DNA of 64,000 bases from Whitmania pigra (Eukaryota; Annelida; Clitellata; Hirudinida; Haemopidae), in the NCBI GenBank assembly GCA_021613335.1, contig JAJTWR010000359.1, forward strand, positions 461,001 through 525,000, in the 5' to 3' direction. Of the stretch, positions 11,690-22,805 are shown piece by piece; position 1 is the stretch's first letter; every line of letters starts with the position of its first letter. Below the pieces are notes generated by a model. The model was not told the DNA's origin. It did no database searches and worked only from the letters and a program-made list of their open reading frames with translations. A program made the translations under genes and the position numbers.

Positions 11690-13588
11690 AACGTTGGGGC
11701 ACCAAGAAATGTTGAACAAGTTAGGTCGTTTCTTGGTCTCCTTAATCATTATGGTGCATTCATCAAAAACATGAGGGAATTACGAGCCCCTTTAGATGCA
11801 CTATTGAAAAAAGACGTCTAATTCAAGTGGTCCACAGAATGTCAAGTTGCTTTTGAAAAAGCAAAGAAGACACTGACGTCAAATCTAGCTCTAACTCATT
11901 TTGACCCAAGTAAGGAGATAATTGTCGCGGCTGATGCTTCAGAGTATGGGTTAGGAGCAGTAATATCTCATAAATTTCTAGATGGCTCAGAAAAAGCTAT
12001 TTTTCATGCCAGTCGGGCTTTGACTGATGCTGAAAGAAATTATGGACAAGTAGAAAAAGAAGGTTTAGCAATAGTATTTGCTGTTCGCAAATTCCACAGG
12101 TACATTTGTGGAAGGAGATTTAAACTACTAACTGACCACAAGCCTCTCTTAGCCATTTATGGAAGCAAAAAGGGCATCCCTGTCTATACAGCAAGCCGAT
12201 TACAGCGTTGGTGTCTTATTCTTCAAAGATATGATTTCAAAATAGAATACTGCAAGACAACGAATTTCGACCAGGCAGATGCATTATCTAGATTGATCAT
12301 GAAGCAGGTAGCACCTCAGGAAGATCAAGTTATTGCTAAAATAGAGGTTGATGTAAACTCAGTTTTTCATGTATCTCTAGGAAAATTACCTGTAACATCT
12401 GCAAAGGTAATTGAAGAGACGAAAAATGATGAAGTATTAAATCAATTAATAAATTGTCTAAGCAATGGAAAGTGGCCCTATAAAATGTCTAGCGAATTGT
12501 CAAGATTTTATGCAATTAGGCAGGCACTTTCAATTCATTCAGAATGTCTTTTCTACGGCAATAGGGTGGTGATACCCAAAAGTCTACAACGGGAGGTCCT
12601 AGGTACACTACATGAAGGACATCCTGGTATCAACCGTATGAAGGCCTTGGCTAGAGCATATGTTTACTGGACGAACATAAACAATGACATAGAAGATTTA
12701 GTCAAGTCTTGTCAGAGTTGCCAGGAAGCAGCCAAAAATCCCGTTAAGGCACCACTATGTTCGTGGCCTAAGGAAAATAAACCTTGGGATAGGATTCACA
12801 TTGATTTCGCAGGCCCATTAGAAGAAAGAATGTACATGATATTAGTCGATGCATACTCAAAATGGCCAGAAATCTATGACATGGTAACCAGTAATACACA
12901 TGCGACCATAAGACAGCTAAGACAAACTTTTGCACAGTTTGGTTTCCCAAAAACGGTTGTGACAGATAATGGTACTCAATTCACGGCCCACGAATTTAAG
13001 AATTTTTGTGAGCACCATGGCATTATACATATTCGTTCTCCACCTTATCATCCGCAATCAAATGGCCAGGCAGAACGTTTCGTAGATACTTTCAAAACAG
13101 CTATTAAAAAAATGAAAAATCAGGGGCCAGCTCTAGAAGTACTTCAGACATTTCTTTTGTCTTATAGAAGCACTCCTTGCGTGTCATCCCCAGGAGGAAA
13201 ATCTCCGGCAGAAAACTTCTTAGGAAGGCAGCTAAGAACAAGAATTTCTCTTCTGAAACCATCAGATGAACCAGGCAAGTTCCGTGATAAGAAAATGGAA
13301 ACGCAATTCAATAAGCATCATGGAACTAAGACCAAAGTTTTCAACGAAAATGATTTGGTTTGGGCGAAAGACTTCCGCTCAGGTCATCAAAGATGGGCGC
13401 CAGCAAAAATCTTGTTCCGTCGAGGAGAGAGGATCTTCGATGTTGCATTAGATGGACATGTCTGGATGAGACATACAAATCAACTTCGACCTCGTTACAC
13501 TCCGTTAGCCACAAGACAGTTCCTTGATGAATCTGGACTTCTTGAGTCACAGTGGAAACAGGACAGGAACTGTGAAGACCAGGTAGAG
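11690..13588 (+). pseudogene. Gypsy pol remnant: RNase H and integrase
   Basis: An open frame from 12020 covers the end of RNase H ([12 protein letters not shown]), the integrase zinc region (HEGHPGINRMKALARAYVYW, CQSCQ) and the catalytic core, with HIDFAGP, TDNGTQFTAHEF and HPQSNGQAERFVDTFK holding the D, D and E. In-frame sequence upstream contains RSFLGLLNHYG and VAADASEYGLGAV but is broken by a TAA at about 11819. Copy A2 has a sense codon there. The frame once ran on into 14732, beyond the hAT insertion. It is a defective polyprotein, not a host gene. Confidence 0.9.
13581..13588. repeat. Target-site duplication AGGTAGAG (left)
   Basis: Identical to 14724-14731 on the other side of the hAT element. 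Eight base pairs is the hAT hallmark. Confidence 0.95.
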
Positions 13589-14723
13589 CAGGGGTTCCCA
13601 ACCTGGGAGCCGTGAAGGGGGTCCAGAGGGGCCGTGGAGTACTTTTCAAAATTCAGCATAAAAAATTTTCAAAATGATTCTTAAACTAAATTTTTAAAAA
13701 ATATTTATGCATAACTTAACTTTTTTGTTTATATGTTTATGTGTGTACATAACACGTTTGCGTCTGCGACGGCCATTTTCTTATTGCGGTTATTTTCAGT
13801 GGCAAGATGCCCCCAAAGAAGCGAAAATATTGTTAGAGCTACACCGAGTTTGGGTTTATATGTGTCACCGAGCGTGATGGTATTGAGAAGCCTCAATGCT
13901 TCATATGCGGAAAGGTTCTCAGTGCTGAAAGCATGAGGCCATCAAAGCTTAAGGAACACCAGAGGCTTCATCCTGACAGTCTCAAGGATGGACTTGATGC
14001 TATGAAACAGAAGAGGGCTCGGTTCCAATTGTCAGGCACTCTGCCAAGTCTTGGATTTGCTCAGACCCAGAAATCTTTTCTGGAGGCCTCTTACATGGTG
14101 GCCTACCTCATAGCAAAAGACAAGAAGCCCCACACAATTGGAGAGACCTTAAACAAGCCATGTGCACTGGAGATGGTCAAGTTGGTGTGTGGAGAGAAGA
14201 AGAGAAAGGAGATTGACAAGATCCCCCTCTCCAATAATGTCATCCAGTCAAGAATCTATGACATATCTCTTGATATCTTTCAACAGGTGATCTCAGAGAT
14301 GAAAGCTAGTCCTTACTCATTCAGCCTGCAATTGGATGAGACTACTGATGTTGCGCAGTACCATACCCAGTTCTAGCCAAAAGAGCCATGATAGCCATCA
14401 TTCCTTTTGTGACAACCTACCTCTGTAAAGCTGGATTTTCAACCCTGTTGACAATAAAAACAAAATCGCGAAACAAACTTGATGCAAAGGATGACATGAG
14501 AGTGGCCCGTTCAAAATCAAAGCCCAGATTCCATCTACTTGTGAACAAGAAGCAGGAGCAATCTTCACATTAAAAATTTGCTTTCAAAATACATTGTATG
14601 GTTCTTTTTTAACAGAAAATTCTTGTTCCTCTGTGTTTTTCTTAAAAAATTTTGATAGGGGGGCCGTGGACCACATTTTGACCTCTAGGGTGGCCGTGGG
14701 CACGAAAAGGTTGGGAACCCCTG
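13589..14723 (+). mobile_element. hAT element (ZBED5/Buster-like) with internal deletion
   Basis: The ends are CAGGGGTTCCCAACC and its inverse GGTTGGGAACCCCTG, flanked by the perfect 8-bp duplication AGGTAGAG. At 1135 bp it is far shorter than an autonomous element of about 3-4 kb. It retains both ends of the transposase gene and lacks the catalytic middle. Confidence 0.95.
13807..14571 (+). pseudogene. hAT transposase remnant with BED finger
   Basis: From MPPKKRK at 13807 there is an in-frame TAG at 13834, then a BED-type zinc finger (CFICGKVLSAESM, HQRLH), then KKPHTIGE, IPLSNNVI and FSLQLDETTDVAQ, as in ZBED5-type proteins, until about 14375. The frame then jumps to a C-terminal dimerisation-like piece (AIIPFVTTYLCKAGFSTLLT, NKLDAKDDMRVA) at 14388-14571. 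The RNase H-like core between them is deleted. Confidence 0.88.
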
Positions 14724-14731
14724 AGGTAGAG

Positions 14732-14917
14732 GATGGAGACTTACAAGGAGAAGACTTAGTGAGTTTGCAAAACTCAAAAGAAATACTTCCGAATGTGTCG
14801 GAAGCTTCTGAAAAACAACAGAAGCAGACCGCAGAGAACACGTCATTCTCCCAAAAGACTTGTCGTAGAACCTTGGAAGAAATCCTATGGCGACGGTTAA
14901 CAGTCTTAGGAGAGAGG
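14732..14917 (+). other. 3' end of Gypsy A1 coding region and polypurine tract
   Basis: Continuation of the Gypsy frame after the hAT insertion, ending in the purine run AGGAGAGAGG directly before the LTR. That run is the expected plus-strand priming site. Confidence 0.7.
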
Positions 14918-15093
14918 TGTTGGGATGATTGTAAAATTATATTATTGTCTCAGGGCAATATAATTACAATACAGCGTCTTTGGAACGCTAGTCCAATATA
15001 GTGTATATTATTATGATTGTGAAATAAAGTCCGGTTGCTTTGCTATCTTTCTATCTCCCTCTCTCTCTGAGGCTGCCTGTCTAGTACATAACA
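14918..15093 (+). repeat. Gypsy A1 3' LTR
   Basis: 176 bp beginning TGTTGGGATG and ending ACATAACA (TG...CA). It contains AATAAAGT near its 3' half. The reverse complement of 24756-24946 is the same LTR, with scattered differences. Confidence 0.93.
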
Positions 15094-16102
15094 CTTATAA
15101 TCATATTTGATGTTAGAGTTTTCACTTTGTATGACAATGTTTTTTCAGCACTGGTTTCAGATAGAGATTTGGTTGGTGATATTTAACATTTTAGTAGTCA
15201 AACATCACATGCATGGACTTATTGTGACAAATGTCTTCAATCTCTGAATGGTCTCTTTAATGTTATAAAAACTCTTTGAACACTTTTCAAAAGCATAGAA
15301 CAAAATAGATACAATTTTGGTAATATTGTCAGTTATAAGTCTTTATTGGAAAATAAAATGAAAGTCTTATCCCATTCTCTTGGAACCCATTACGAAGATT
15401 CAAATTGGTAACTGTAATGAATTACCACCATTGCCCTGGATTTTGCTGTTGATGAGTCACTTGATTTTTTACATTGCCCTAATTATTACGAAACCCATTG
15501 GATGGCAAAACTTATATGCAGCTTTCATGTTATAGTTGATTCATTGTTTAGACCTCAACAATTTCATACCTTCGCTGTGAGCTACATTTCATGTTCAGAT
15601 CAATGATCTTTTTAGACTTTTTGAACAATGATCCAAGGAGACTTTAACTATGAAATCTCATGAAATTTCATGTTATAATTGATGTACGGTTTGGACCTCA
15701 ACAATTCTATACCTTCCAGTGAAGCTGTGTCTCACAGCATGGTACATCTGCTTAACTTCATCACCTACTCCAAGAATTGATCTCAAAATGTTTTAAAATT
15801 TTTCTTAAGAATTGTACATTTATAATATGTGATTTCCATATTTAGGCAATTATGGGACACAGAGACTCGTTAAGCGAAAACCATCGCAGCATGGAATTGG
15901 TTAACGAGTTCATTACTGTCCTTTGAAGTATTGCTTCACTTTTGTCTTACAAATTATTATGCGTGAAGTCTGCATTTCAAAGTAGGAAGTTGATGCAAAT
16001 CTTGAAATAAAAAATAGTTTCGAGGAAGAATTGGAGAGAACGCAATACCGAAGCGACTCGTGACCAATTTTGGTCAATTGCAGCGAGCTTATGAATTTGT
16101 AT
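15094..16102. other. Tigger interior, no gene seen
   Basis: About 1 kb between the Gypsy LTR and the transposase remnant. No reading frame or repeat was recognised. A loosely repeated phrase (TTGGACCTCAACAATTC-like) occurs near 15550 and 15692. Confidence 0.5.
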
Positions 16103-16810
16103 TTATTTATTTATTTGATTATAGTCCGTTGCATAACTGAGATAAACACACGTGCATAATTCGCAATGCAAGGCCTTCCTGTCTCGTCCAGAAGGTGTGA
16201 GCGTGTGTACCATTCTGCATCCATCCCTCCCTCTCAGATCTGTCAATTTATCAGCGATTTGTAGTTGCAGTTTGGGTGCTAGACCACCCGGGATGATTGC
16301 AATGTGACATCCGCTTAAGTTGAGCATCTTCTTTATGAGCAGTCATTGCATCCATGCTCAACAGCGAGCTCTTTGAAAAGAATCCGCCCGGTCTCGTTTG
16401 AAAACATTTCTGAATCCAGAGGTTAATGCTGAAAATTTTTCGAATTGTCTCTTGAAAATCAACATTGGTTTTGGTTTGGTGCCAGCCGCAGAGCATCCAA
16501 GTATGACTGTGAAACTTGTCCGTTCGTGACCACTTGTTGTTATTGCCACAGTTCTGGCGCCAGATGCTTCCACTGTTCTCCTGGCTGGAATGTTGCAAAC
16601 TATCTCTTCCTTTGCTCCAAGACCCATAGTTTTAGATCAGACTTTAACTTTAGCCATTTTGCATTTTGGCCACGTCATGCACGTTTTCTCGGACTTAGTT
16701 TCTCAAGCAAGCATTTCTACTTTCTCTATTCACGAACGGACACTTTATTAACATTGAACTCCCATGCAGCTGCTCTGTTGCCTTTGTCTTTTGCCATGCA
16801 AACGACTTGA
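16103..16810 (-). pseudogene. Tigger/pogo transposase remnant (HTH plus DDE fragments)
   Basis: Reading the minus strand from 16810, a helix-turn-helix-like stretch (AKDKGNRAAAWEFNV, VREWRKQK) is followed by DDE_1-like pieces: TTSGHERTSFTVILGCSA, KPKPMLIFKR, LLSMDAMTAHKEDAQL and IAIIPGGLAPKLQ. These are typical of pogo/Tigger transposases. The pieces fall in different frames with stops, and the region expected to hold the first catalytic Asp is absent. This is a dead copy. Confidence 0.78.
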
Positions 16811-16875
16811 AGCTTGTAGGCAGCACCAAACATGTTACGTTTAACTTTCTTAACAACGTCGATAGCACTTCTATC

Positions 16876-18222
16876 CAGTGATGGGTAAAATCACGTTCAG
16901 AGTGATTGGAAATCAAAATCAAGATCACCAGACAAAAAGTGATTGGAAATCGAAATCAGGTTCACGCATGTGATTTCACGTTAAAATCAGGTTCACGCAT
17001 GTGATTTGACGTTAAAATCATCAAAATCAAATCACTTTGACCAAAAAGTGCACGAACTTTTTCAACACTGTCAATTTTCAAAGCTTTTATTAACTTTCAA
17101 AAACTTTTGTTTTGAAACATCGAATCATGTAGTCTGTTCCTTCTTGATGTTTCAATCAGTCCTGCCGAACTAAATAACCTCTCTAGTAGCTAATGGTGGC
17201 AGCTTTGTATTATAGCGCACAAAGTGACTAGGGGCGTTCAGGTTAGCCGAATTGCATACGGCGGTAATGGCAACAGTCGTAATGTGTGGTGTTCGAAACC
17301 CAGCCTGCACTGACACAAGTTCCCTTGGGAAGGACCGCTATATAAATAGTTACAAGCGCCTCTGACGCTATGCATATGGCGCTATATAAATAAATGAAGT
17401 TACAACAAAGATTTTTTTGACTAGGCTTGATTCAAGACTAGAGAGATGACATTCCGCATCAGACAAATAATTCATCATATTGGTGCGGATACTGTTTGCC
17501 TTGTTAACAGTGACTTTTTGCAAGTCAGACTGATGATCCTCATAATATCCGTAATATTCATTGTCAAGGACTATTTCTAAATGTTGATCCTGATCAGCTG
17601 GTGCAGAATTCGTTCTACGTAAAAACACTTCTAATACTAGTTCCATAAGAATTGTTTGTCATATATTCAGTTCCAACATACATCGTGTGTCATACATCCT
17701 TATATTTAAAAAAATTTATTTTTCATGTAGCTAAGAATGTAAAAAGCATTAGATGGCGTAGGAAATTGTGCACGTCTCGATCTTGATATCGACTTATTAA
17801 CACAATCAATACATTAGCTACAACTTTGTCAGCTTCCTCACTTGTAATTTTTTAAGGAAGCGGCGGCAATTCACAAGCGGTTTATCATTATCAGCAATTT
17901 TACAACTTTCGTTAACCATGAGGTCGGAATAGCACTAACAACAACAATACAAGTTAATAAAAGGAAGTTGCATCGATTATCGACTGATAATGTCATAAAG
18001 AAAGATATTATATATTTAAAAAAACTAAATTTTGAAATTTAAATTTTATATGATTTCGTGATTTTTACATATTAAAAAAAATCATCAATCATCAAAAATA
18101 TGATTTAAAATAAAAATCAAAATCGCACAACACACGATGATTTTGAATCAAATCATAAAATCACAAAGGTGATTTTATTTCGTGATTTTAAATCACTTGA
18201 TTTGAAATACTACCCATCACTG
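16876..18222. mobile_element. Second hAT-type non-autonomous element
   Basis: The ends read CAGTGATGGGTA and its inverse TACCCATCACTG, flanked by perfect 8-bp duplications CTTCTATC at 16868-16875 and 18223-18230. The subterminal zones are rich in TGATTT/AAATCA motifs. No transposase frame is evident in the 1347 bp. It is inserted in the Tigger element. Confidence 0.92.
17231..17396 (+). mobile_element. tRNA-derived SINE
   Basis: A-box-like TAGCCGAATTGC (17244-17255) and B-box GTTCGAAACC (17291-17300) are spaced as in a tRNA-type polymerase III promoter. They are followed by a unique body and a tail with repeated GCGCTATATAAATA motifs. It does not fold as an intact tRNA. It sits inside the second hAT element. 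Confidence 0.72.
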
Positions 18223-18532
18223 CTTCTATCTATATAACACTGTATCTACCATGCACTGGCTGCTCAGCCAACTGAAGATTTTTTGGCAGCTTTTATATTT
18301 GATTGTTTTATATATTAGAAACTGCTTCAATTTAATATTTTAATATATATAATTTTAATTTAAATGTTAAATTTCTAAAAGTGTTATAATAAGTGTTTTA
18401 TAAGGTGATTGTTACATAAATTGGAAAAATTGCGTGTTATATTTGTCCGCGTTTTAATTTCGTGAAAATACGGTAGTCTTTTTCAACCAGCATCATCATC
18501 ATCTTACAGTCGGCCAACAATCGCTGAACTTA

Positions 18533-19381
18533 ATGGTCTTTAATTTACAGCAGCTGCGAACTGCTTCCACCAGCAAAACTTCACGTTCGAGAAGACATTT
18601 CTTCGCCTGCAGAGGTGTCTATTCGCCCATCATCCGGAGCGTCTGCCTTTTCACAGTATCTCTTGACATACTGTATCATCGAGTGCACGACATGCTGAAG
18701 AATCAAGACTGGCATGAAGTCATCTGCTGCCAGAATACCGAGGAGGGTTATGATGGTCGAGCAGCACCTCACGATGCACTCCAACTTGTCCTCTGGAGTC
18801 CGCTGGAGTTGAACGGAAGACGCTATTAGTATCGTGGATAAATGAATTTACAAAAAAATATCAGCGAGCATATCATCATCATTATCATCCAAATAATCAC
18901 CACAATAATACATGTCCATACAAAACCTTAAAAGTTTTGATCGTGGTCAGTTCTTTCTGGGCAGCCAGCCAAGGGCGCTCATTTTGATATACTAGTCTCA
19001 TGAATGGCGACAATGATTAACCATATTTATAATGATGATAATGACTGGGCATATTGATGATGATAGTAAAGATGAAAAATGGAGACAAGCAAGAGACAAT
19101 AATCATTTGCACTGCATAGTCGTATAGTCATGGAAGTACATTTTTAAAAACTTAACAACAAAATATGTTCAATTTTGGGTTAAATCAGTAGAGGCAGCAA
19201 CAACAATAACAACAGCAGTAGAAGCAACAACAACAGTATTAGCAAATAATATTAACTATCCTACCTACCCATCTCTGAGTGTGTCACCATCTGTTTGGAA
19301 ACAAGGCATGCATATAGATGTGAATCATCATGGTCTGCTCTATGAACAACTGTGCCTCATCCAGCTGGCTCTCACTGGCAG
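18533..19381 (-). pseudogene. GAPVD1-like VPS9-domain exons (degenerate)
   Basis: VPS9 domains activate Rab5-type GTPases. Minus-strand exon-like pieces resemble the C-terminus of GAPVD1 (GAPex-5). 19381-19269 contains DEAQLFIEQTMM and HALFPN. About 19012-18927 contains ERPWLAAQKELTTIKTFK. 18802-18533 contains RTPEDKLECIVRCCSTI, ADDFMPVLI and IQYVKRYC. A last piece, FCWWKQFAAAV, is in another frame. Splice-like AG and GT borders are present at 19381, 19269, 18927 and 18802. The frame changes after HALFPN and between IQYVKRYC and WWKQFAAAV. The piece is either a decayed gene or one with sequence errors. I do not assign a gene symbol because the copy looks broken. Confidence 0.68.
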
Positions 19382-19580
19382 CTGATAATTGTCAAAACAA
19401 TCAATATCAAAATCATCATCGTCATCACCGCCATCATCATCATCACCTAAATCCAATTCAAAACATTGCAGCCATATGAATGACAAATGTGATGCTTAGC
19501 TTGCAATTACATCCCAGTCTTAGGAATAACCTTAATTTAACTTAGTTGATTAATTAACACAACATTTACTAATTTTATAC

Positions 19581-19724
19581 TCGTGCAGCAAGTGAGTGGG
19601 GAACAGATTCTTGAGCGTTGGCGCAGGCAGCCTTTATCGCCTCAATTGCCAAGAGGAGGACCTGGTTGCGGCACCAAGTGAAGCGGCCATGAGCAAGTAA
19701 CTTTCTTGCAACACTAGCAAGGCT
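19581..19724 (-). other. Protein-like exon candidate of 48 codons
   Basis: Minus strand from an AG border at 19724 to a GTATAA border at 19581. The piece is phase-symmetric and reads HGRFTWCRNQVLLLAIEA and IKAACANAQESV. The composition looks coding, but I cannot assign a family. It lies between the Gypsy B end and the GAPVD1-like pieces on the same strand, so it may be another exon of that gene. Confidence 0.35.
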
Positions 19725-19759
19725 CTAGCAACTGGAGCACTCGCTTTGGATCATCTTGT

Positions 19760-22700
19760 GAAGTGATTCCAGCCGACGATGTGGGGTCATGCCGGATCTG
19801 GCCCCTTATCCCTTCGAACTTCAAGGTTTCTTCTGCTTTCCTGATTTCCTCTTGGGCTATTTGGATCTGCAGAAACATTGATCATCAACTGCATTCCGAT
19901 CTTCCCCACCTTGTATTCCTCGGCTATGGAACTCAGCGGCAACCACAACCATGTACTTTTGCTGCACAGAGTAATTGAAGGCAACCCCAGCCATACTCTG
20001 AATCTCAGACTGATGCCCTTCTGCAGTCTCTGCGATAGATCTGCGTCTCCTCTTTGGTCGAGGGGCCTGGTCTGCTTCGATAAGAACTTCTGTCGTGCTG
20101 GGCTCTGTAGCACTCATGTTGTTACCTTCCAGTTGGCTGAGGGGCAGCAGAGGCAGGTTAAAGGTATCCATCATGACGTTGAAGGCGTCATCCACTGTCT
20201 GAGGTCTCAGCTGATTCGCGTGTCATTTGACAATCTTGCTATCGCATCGGACATCATAGAGCACCGTTCCAAGTCTTCTGATGACCACTCCTGGGGCCCA
20301 TCGACCTCGAGGATCTTCATACAGCCTCAAGTACACTGTGTCCCCTTCGGCAAACTCCCTGCGACGTACCTTGCGAGTCTGCTGTGCTTTGCCTTTCATC
20401 TCTTCCTGTTGTAGATGAATCTGCAACTGTAAATCACTTACCGGAGTCCTCAACTGTCGTCCAATGCAGTTTTCTGCGGGTGTCTTCTGGCCTGGAGATG
20501 ACAAACATGGAGTCGATCTGTAAGTCCACAGAAACTTCTGTATCACATCTGATGTGGCTCCCTCCCCTCTCAACTTCTGAAAAGTCCTCTTGAAGGTGTC
20601 CACAAAACGTTCTGCCTGACCATTACTCTGTGGGTGATATGGAGGTGAACGGATGTGCTGGATACCGTACTGCGGACAGTAATTCTGGAACTCCTGAGAC
20701 GCGAACTGCGTTCCATTGTCCGACACGAGTACTTTTGGGAATCCATGCTGGGCACAGATTCTTGTTAAATCTTTAATTGTGCAAGTGGCTGTTGTTGATA
20801 ACATCTGAACTACTTCAGGCCACTTGGAGTAGGCATCCACTACTATGAGGAACATTAATCCTTCCAGGGGTCCGGCAAAATCAACGTGGATCCTCTCCCG
20901 TGCACAATTCGGTGTTGGCCATGGTGACGGTTCATTCCTTGCAGGCATTTTTGTGGGTTACTGGTAACTGGCGGATCACATCACTACAAAGTGCTTGAAG
21001 GTCCTTCTCAATCTTTGCGATGATGACATCCTCGGGTTCCAGCGACTTCGAAGCGATGAGTCGGGATAATGCATCGGCTTGTCCAAAGTGGTCGGTCTTC
21101 CTATACTCAATCCTGGACTCATAACTGAGTAATGAGAGTTCCCATCTTTGGAGTCAATTGGCTGAATGAGCGGACACTCCTGTCTTTGATCCAAAAATGG
21201 ACAGCAGTGGTTTGTGGTCCGTCAATAGCGTGAAGCTTCGTCCATACAGGTATCGATGAAACTTTCTGACACCAAATACTAGCGCAAGAGCTTCTTTTTC
21301 GATCTGCCCGTAGTTCTGCTCTGCTTTTGTCAGGCTTCTTCCCGCATGCGCTATGGCCTTTTCCGTGCTGTTTGGGAATCGGTGTGAGATTACTGCACCT
21401 ACTCCATACTCACATGCGTCAGCAGCAACCACAATGTCAGATCCGACTGCAGCACCATCTTCAGTTTGGCGAAGGCTCCCTGATGCTCAGCAGTCCACAA
21501 AAAGTTGTCTTCCTTCTCCAGGTCATCCAGGAGTCCCCTCATGGATCGCATCTCTGGAACAAAAGACGAGTAGAAACTTATCATGCCCAAGAAGGATCTT
21601 AACTGCTTCTTGTCCATGGGCGACAGCATTTCGGCGATCGCATGGATTTTCTCTGGGTCTGGTCCTTGCTAATCAGAATCCCCAGAAATTTAATCTCCTT
21701 CTTCGCAAACGAACACTTCTCCATTCGGACGCGAAATCCACACTCTGCGATCCTCTTGAAAAGGGCATGGACGTTCTGATTGTGATTCCATAGCCTCTTG
21801 GAAAATGCCGGGTGCGCACTTGACTCCAAAGGGTAGTCGCTGGTACTGTAACAGTCCCCTGTGTGTGTTGAGTCACCAGTTCCTTTGAGTCTTCATTGAC
21901 TTCCATCTGCAGGTATGCATCTGTCAAGTCAATCTGGGTGAACCATGCGCCTTGGTTCAGGTGAGAGAAGATTTCTTCTGGAGTCGGCAGTGGATGTCGG
22001 TGTCTCCAGTGCTTCATTCAGGCCCGTCTTGAAGTCGGCGCAGATCCTGACATGCCCATTCTTCTTGTGCACGATAACTATCGTTGCAGCCCAATGACTG
22101 TAATCTACCTTCTTCAGGACTCCTGCTTGCACGAGACGATCTAACTCGATGTCCACAGCTTTCTCTAACGTGAAGGGAATCTTCCTCGGCCTACAGAAGA
22201 TCGGGCAACTTTCTTCTTTAATTTTGAGTTCTGCCTTCTTCATGGAACATCGGCCCAGTTCCTCCTTGAAGACCTCTGGGTATCTGTCAGACAATTCTTG
22301 GGACAGACCTCCTACTTCAACTGATCTCTGTTCCACTTGACAGCAGATGGCGTTGAAGGCCTTCGCAAATGGTGGCAACAGGTCCAGCCACTCAATGCCC
22401 AAAAGCTGGTCCACGTCCTTAGCCACGAAGCAGCGACCATGGCCAGTGAACCCTCAATTGCACTTCGAAACAACCAAGTACCTCAATCGGGTGCCATTTG
22501 CAGCTGACAGTGATACTGAAGACTTTTCCAGATCTGGAGCTCCAATCTTCTCCCTTCGACAGTCGTGAACTGTGAGTTGCAATTGCATCTTCGAAACGTT
22601 CGATCCATTTTGTGAATGTGCCTCCATGTTCAGGATCGTAGTTGAAAGTCTGTGTCTTACTGATCATTTCCGTGATCAGTTCTTCACCTTGACGATGTGT

Positions 22701-22805
22701 AGTCGAGTGAAGATTGACTTTCTCCAACAGCTGCAACAAAAGTTCATCGCGTTTCTTGTTTTCTTCGTCTCGTTTCTTGCTATCTTCGTCTCATCGTCGA
22801 TTTTC
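19760..22805 (-). mobile_element. Gypsy/Ty3 retrotransposon remnant, family B
   Basis: Minus-strand pieces in order. Gag fragment at 22780-22420 (FNYDPEHGGTFTKWIERF). Start of RT at 22426-21673 (FAKAFNAICCQVEQRSVEVG, TIVIVHKKNGHVRICADFKT, FTQIDLTDAYLQMEV). Connection domain and RNase H at 21829-21154 ([36 protein letters not shown]). Integrase at 20948-20223. A post-integrase tail with PRPKRRRRS runs to about 19860. The segment with the RT catalytic YxDD is deleted and frames change several times. The left end and LTRs were not found. Confidence 0.88.
20223..20948 (-). pseudogene. Gypsy B integrase core
   Basis: An open frame of 241 codons with HVDFAGP, SDNGTQFASQEF and HPQSNGQAERFVDTFK gives all three catalytic acidic residues. 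A GRWAPGVV SH3-like tail follows. The zinc-binding domain upstream is missing, removed by a deletion between RQLPVTHKNA and the core. Confidence 0.88.

Larger units (their letters stand above)
11661..15093 (+). mobile_element. Gypsy/Ty3 retrotransposon remnant, copy A1 (5' truncated)
   Basis: It starts within reverse transcriptase at PRNVEQVRSFLGLLNHYG and continues through RNase H, integrase, a chromodomain-like/post-integrase tail, a polypurine tract (AGGAGAGAGG, 14908-14917) and a 3' LTR. The LTR, gag, protease and most of RT upstream are missing. It is interrupted by an hAT element at 13589-14723 with a perfect 8-bp duplication. It matches the minus-strand copy A2 (22806-24946) in LTR and coding sequence. 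Confidence 0.9.
11323..18473 (-). mobile_element. Tigger/pogo-type DNA transposon with nested insertions
   Basis: The ends are inverted copies of CCGTATTTTCAC: 11323 reading right and 18473 reading left. Each is flanked by TA (11321-11322 and 18474-18475), the Tc1/mariner-superfamily target. Both subterminal regions contain ACACGCGTGTTA-like motifs. Transposase remnants lie on the minus strand at 16103-16810. Net of the Gypsy remnant and the second hAT, the original element was perhaps 2.3-2.5 kb. Confidence 0.72.

Noticed and set aside
17231..17310. A functional tRNA gene
   Set aside because: A- and B-boxes are present, but no acceptor stem or anticodon arm can be drawn. It fits a SINE better.
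18533..18829. Plus-strand 98-codon frame
   Set aside because: It is antisense to the VPS9-like piece, whose minus-strand reading has clear family motifs.
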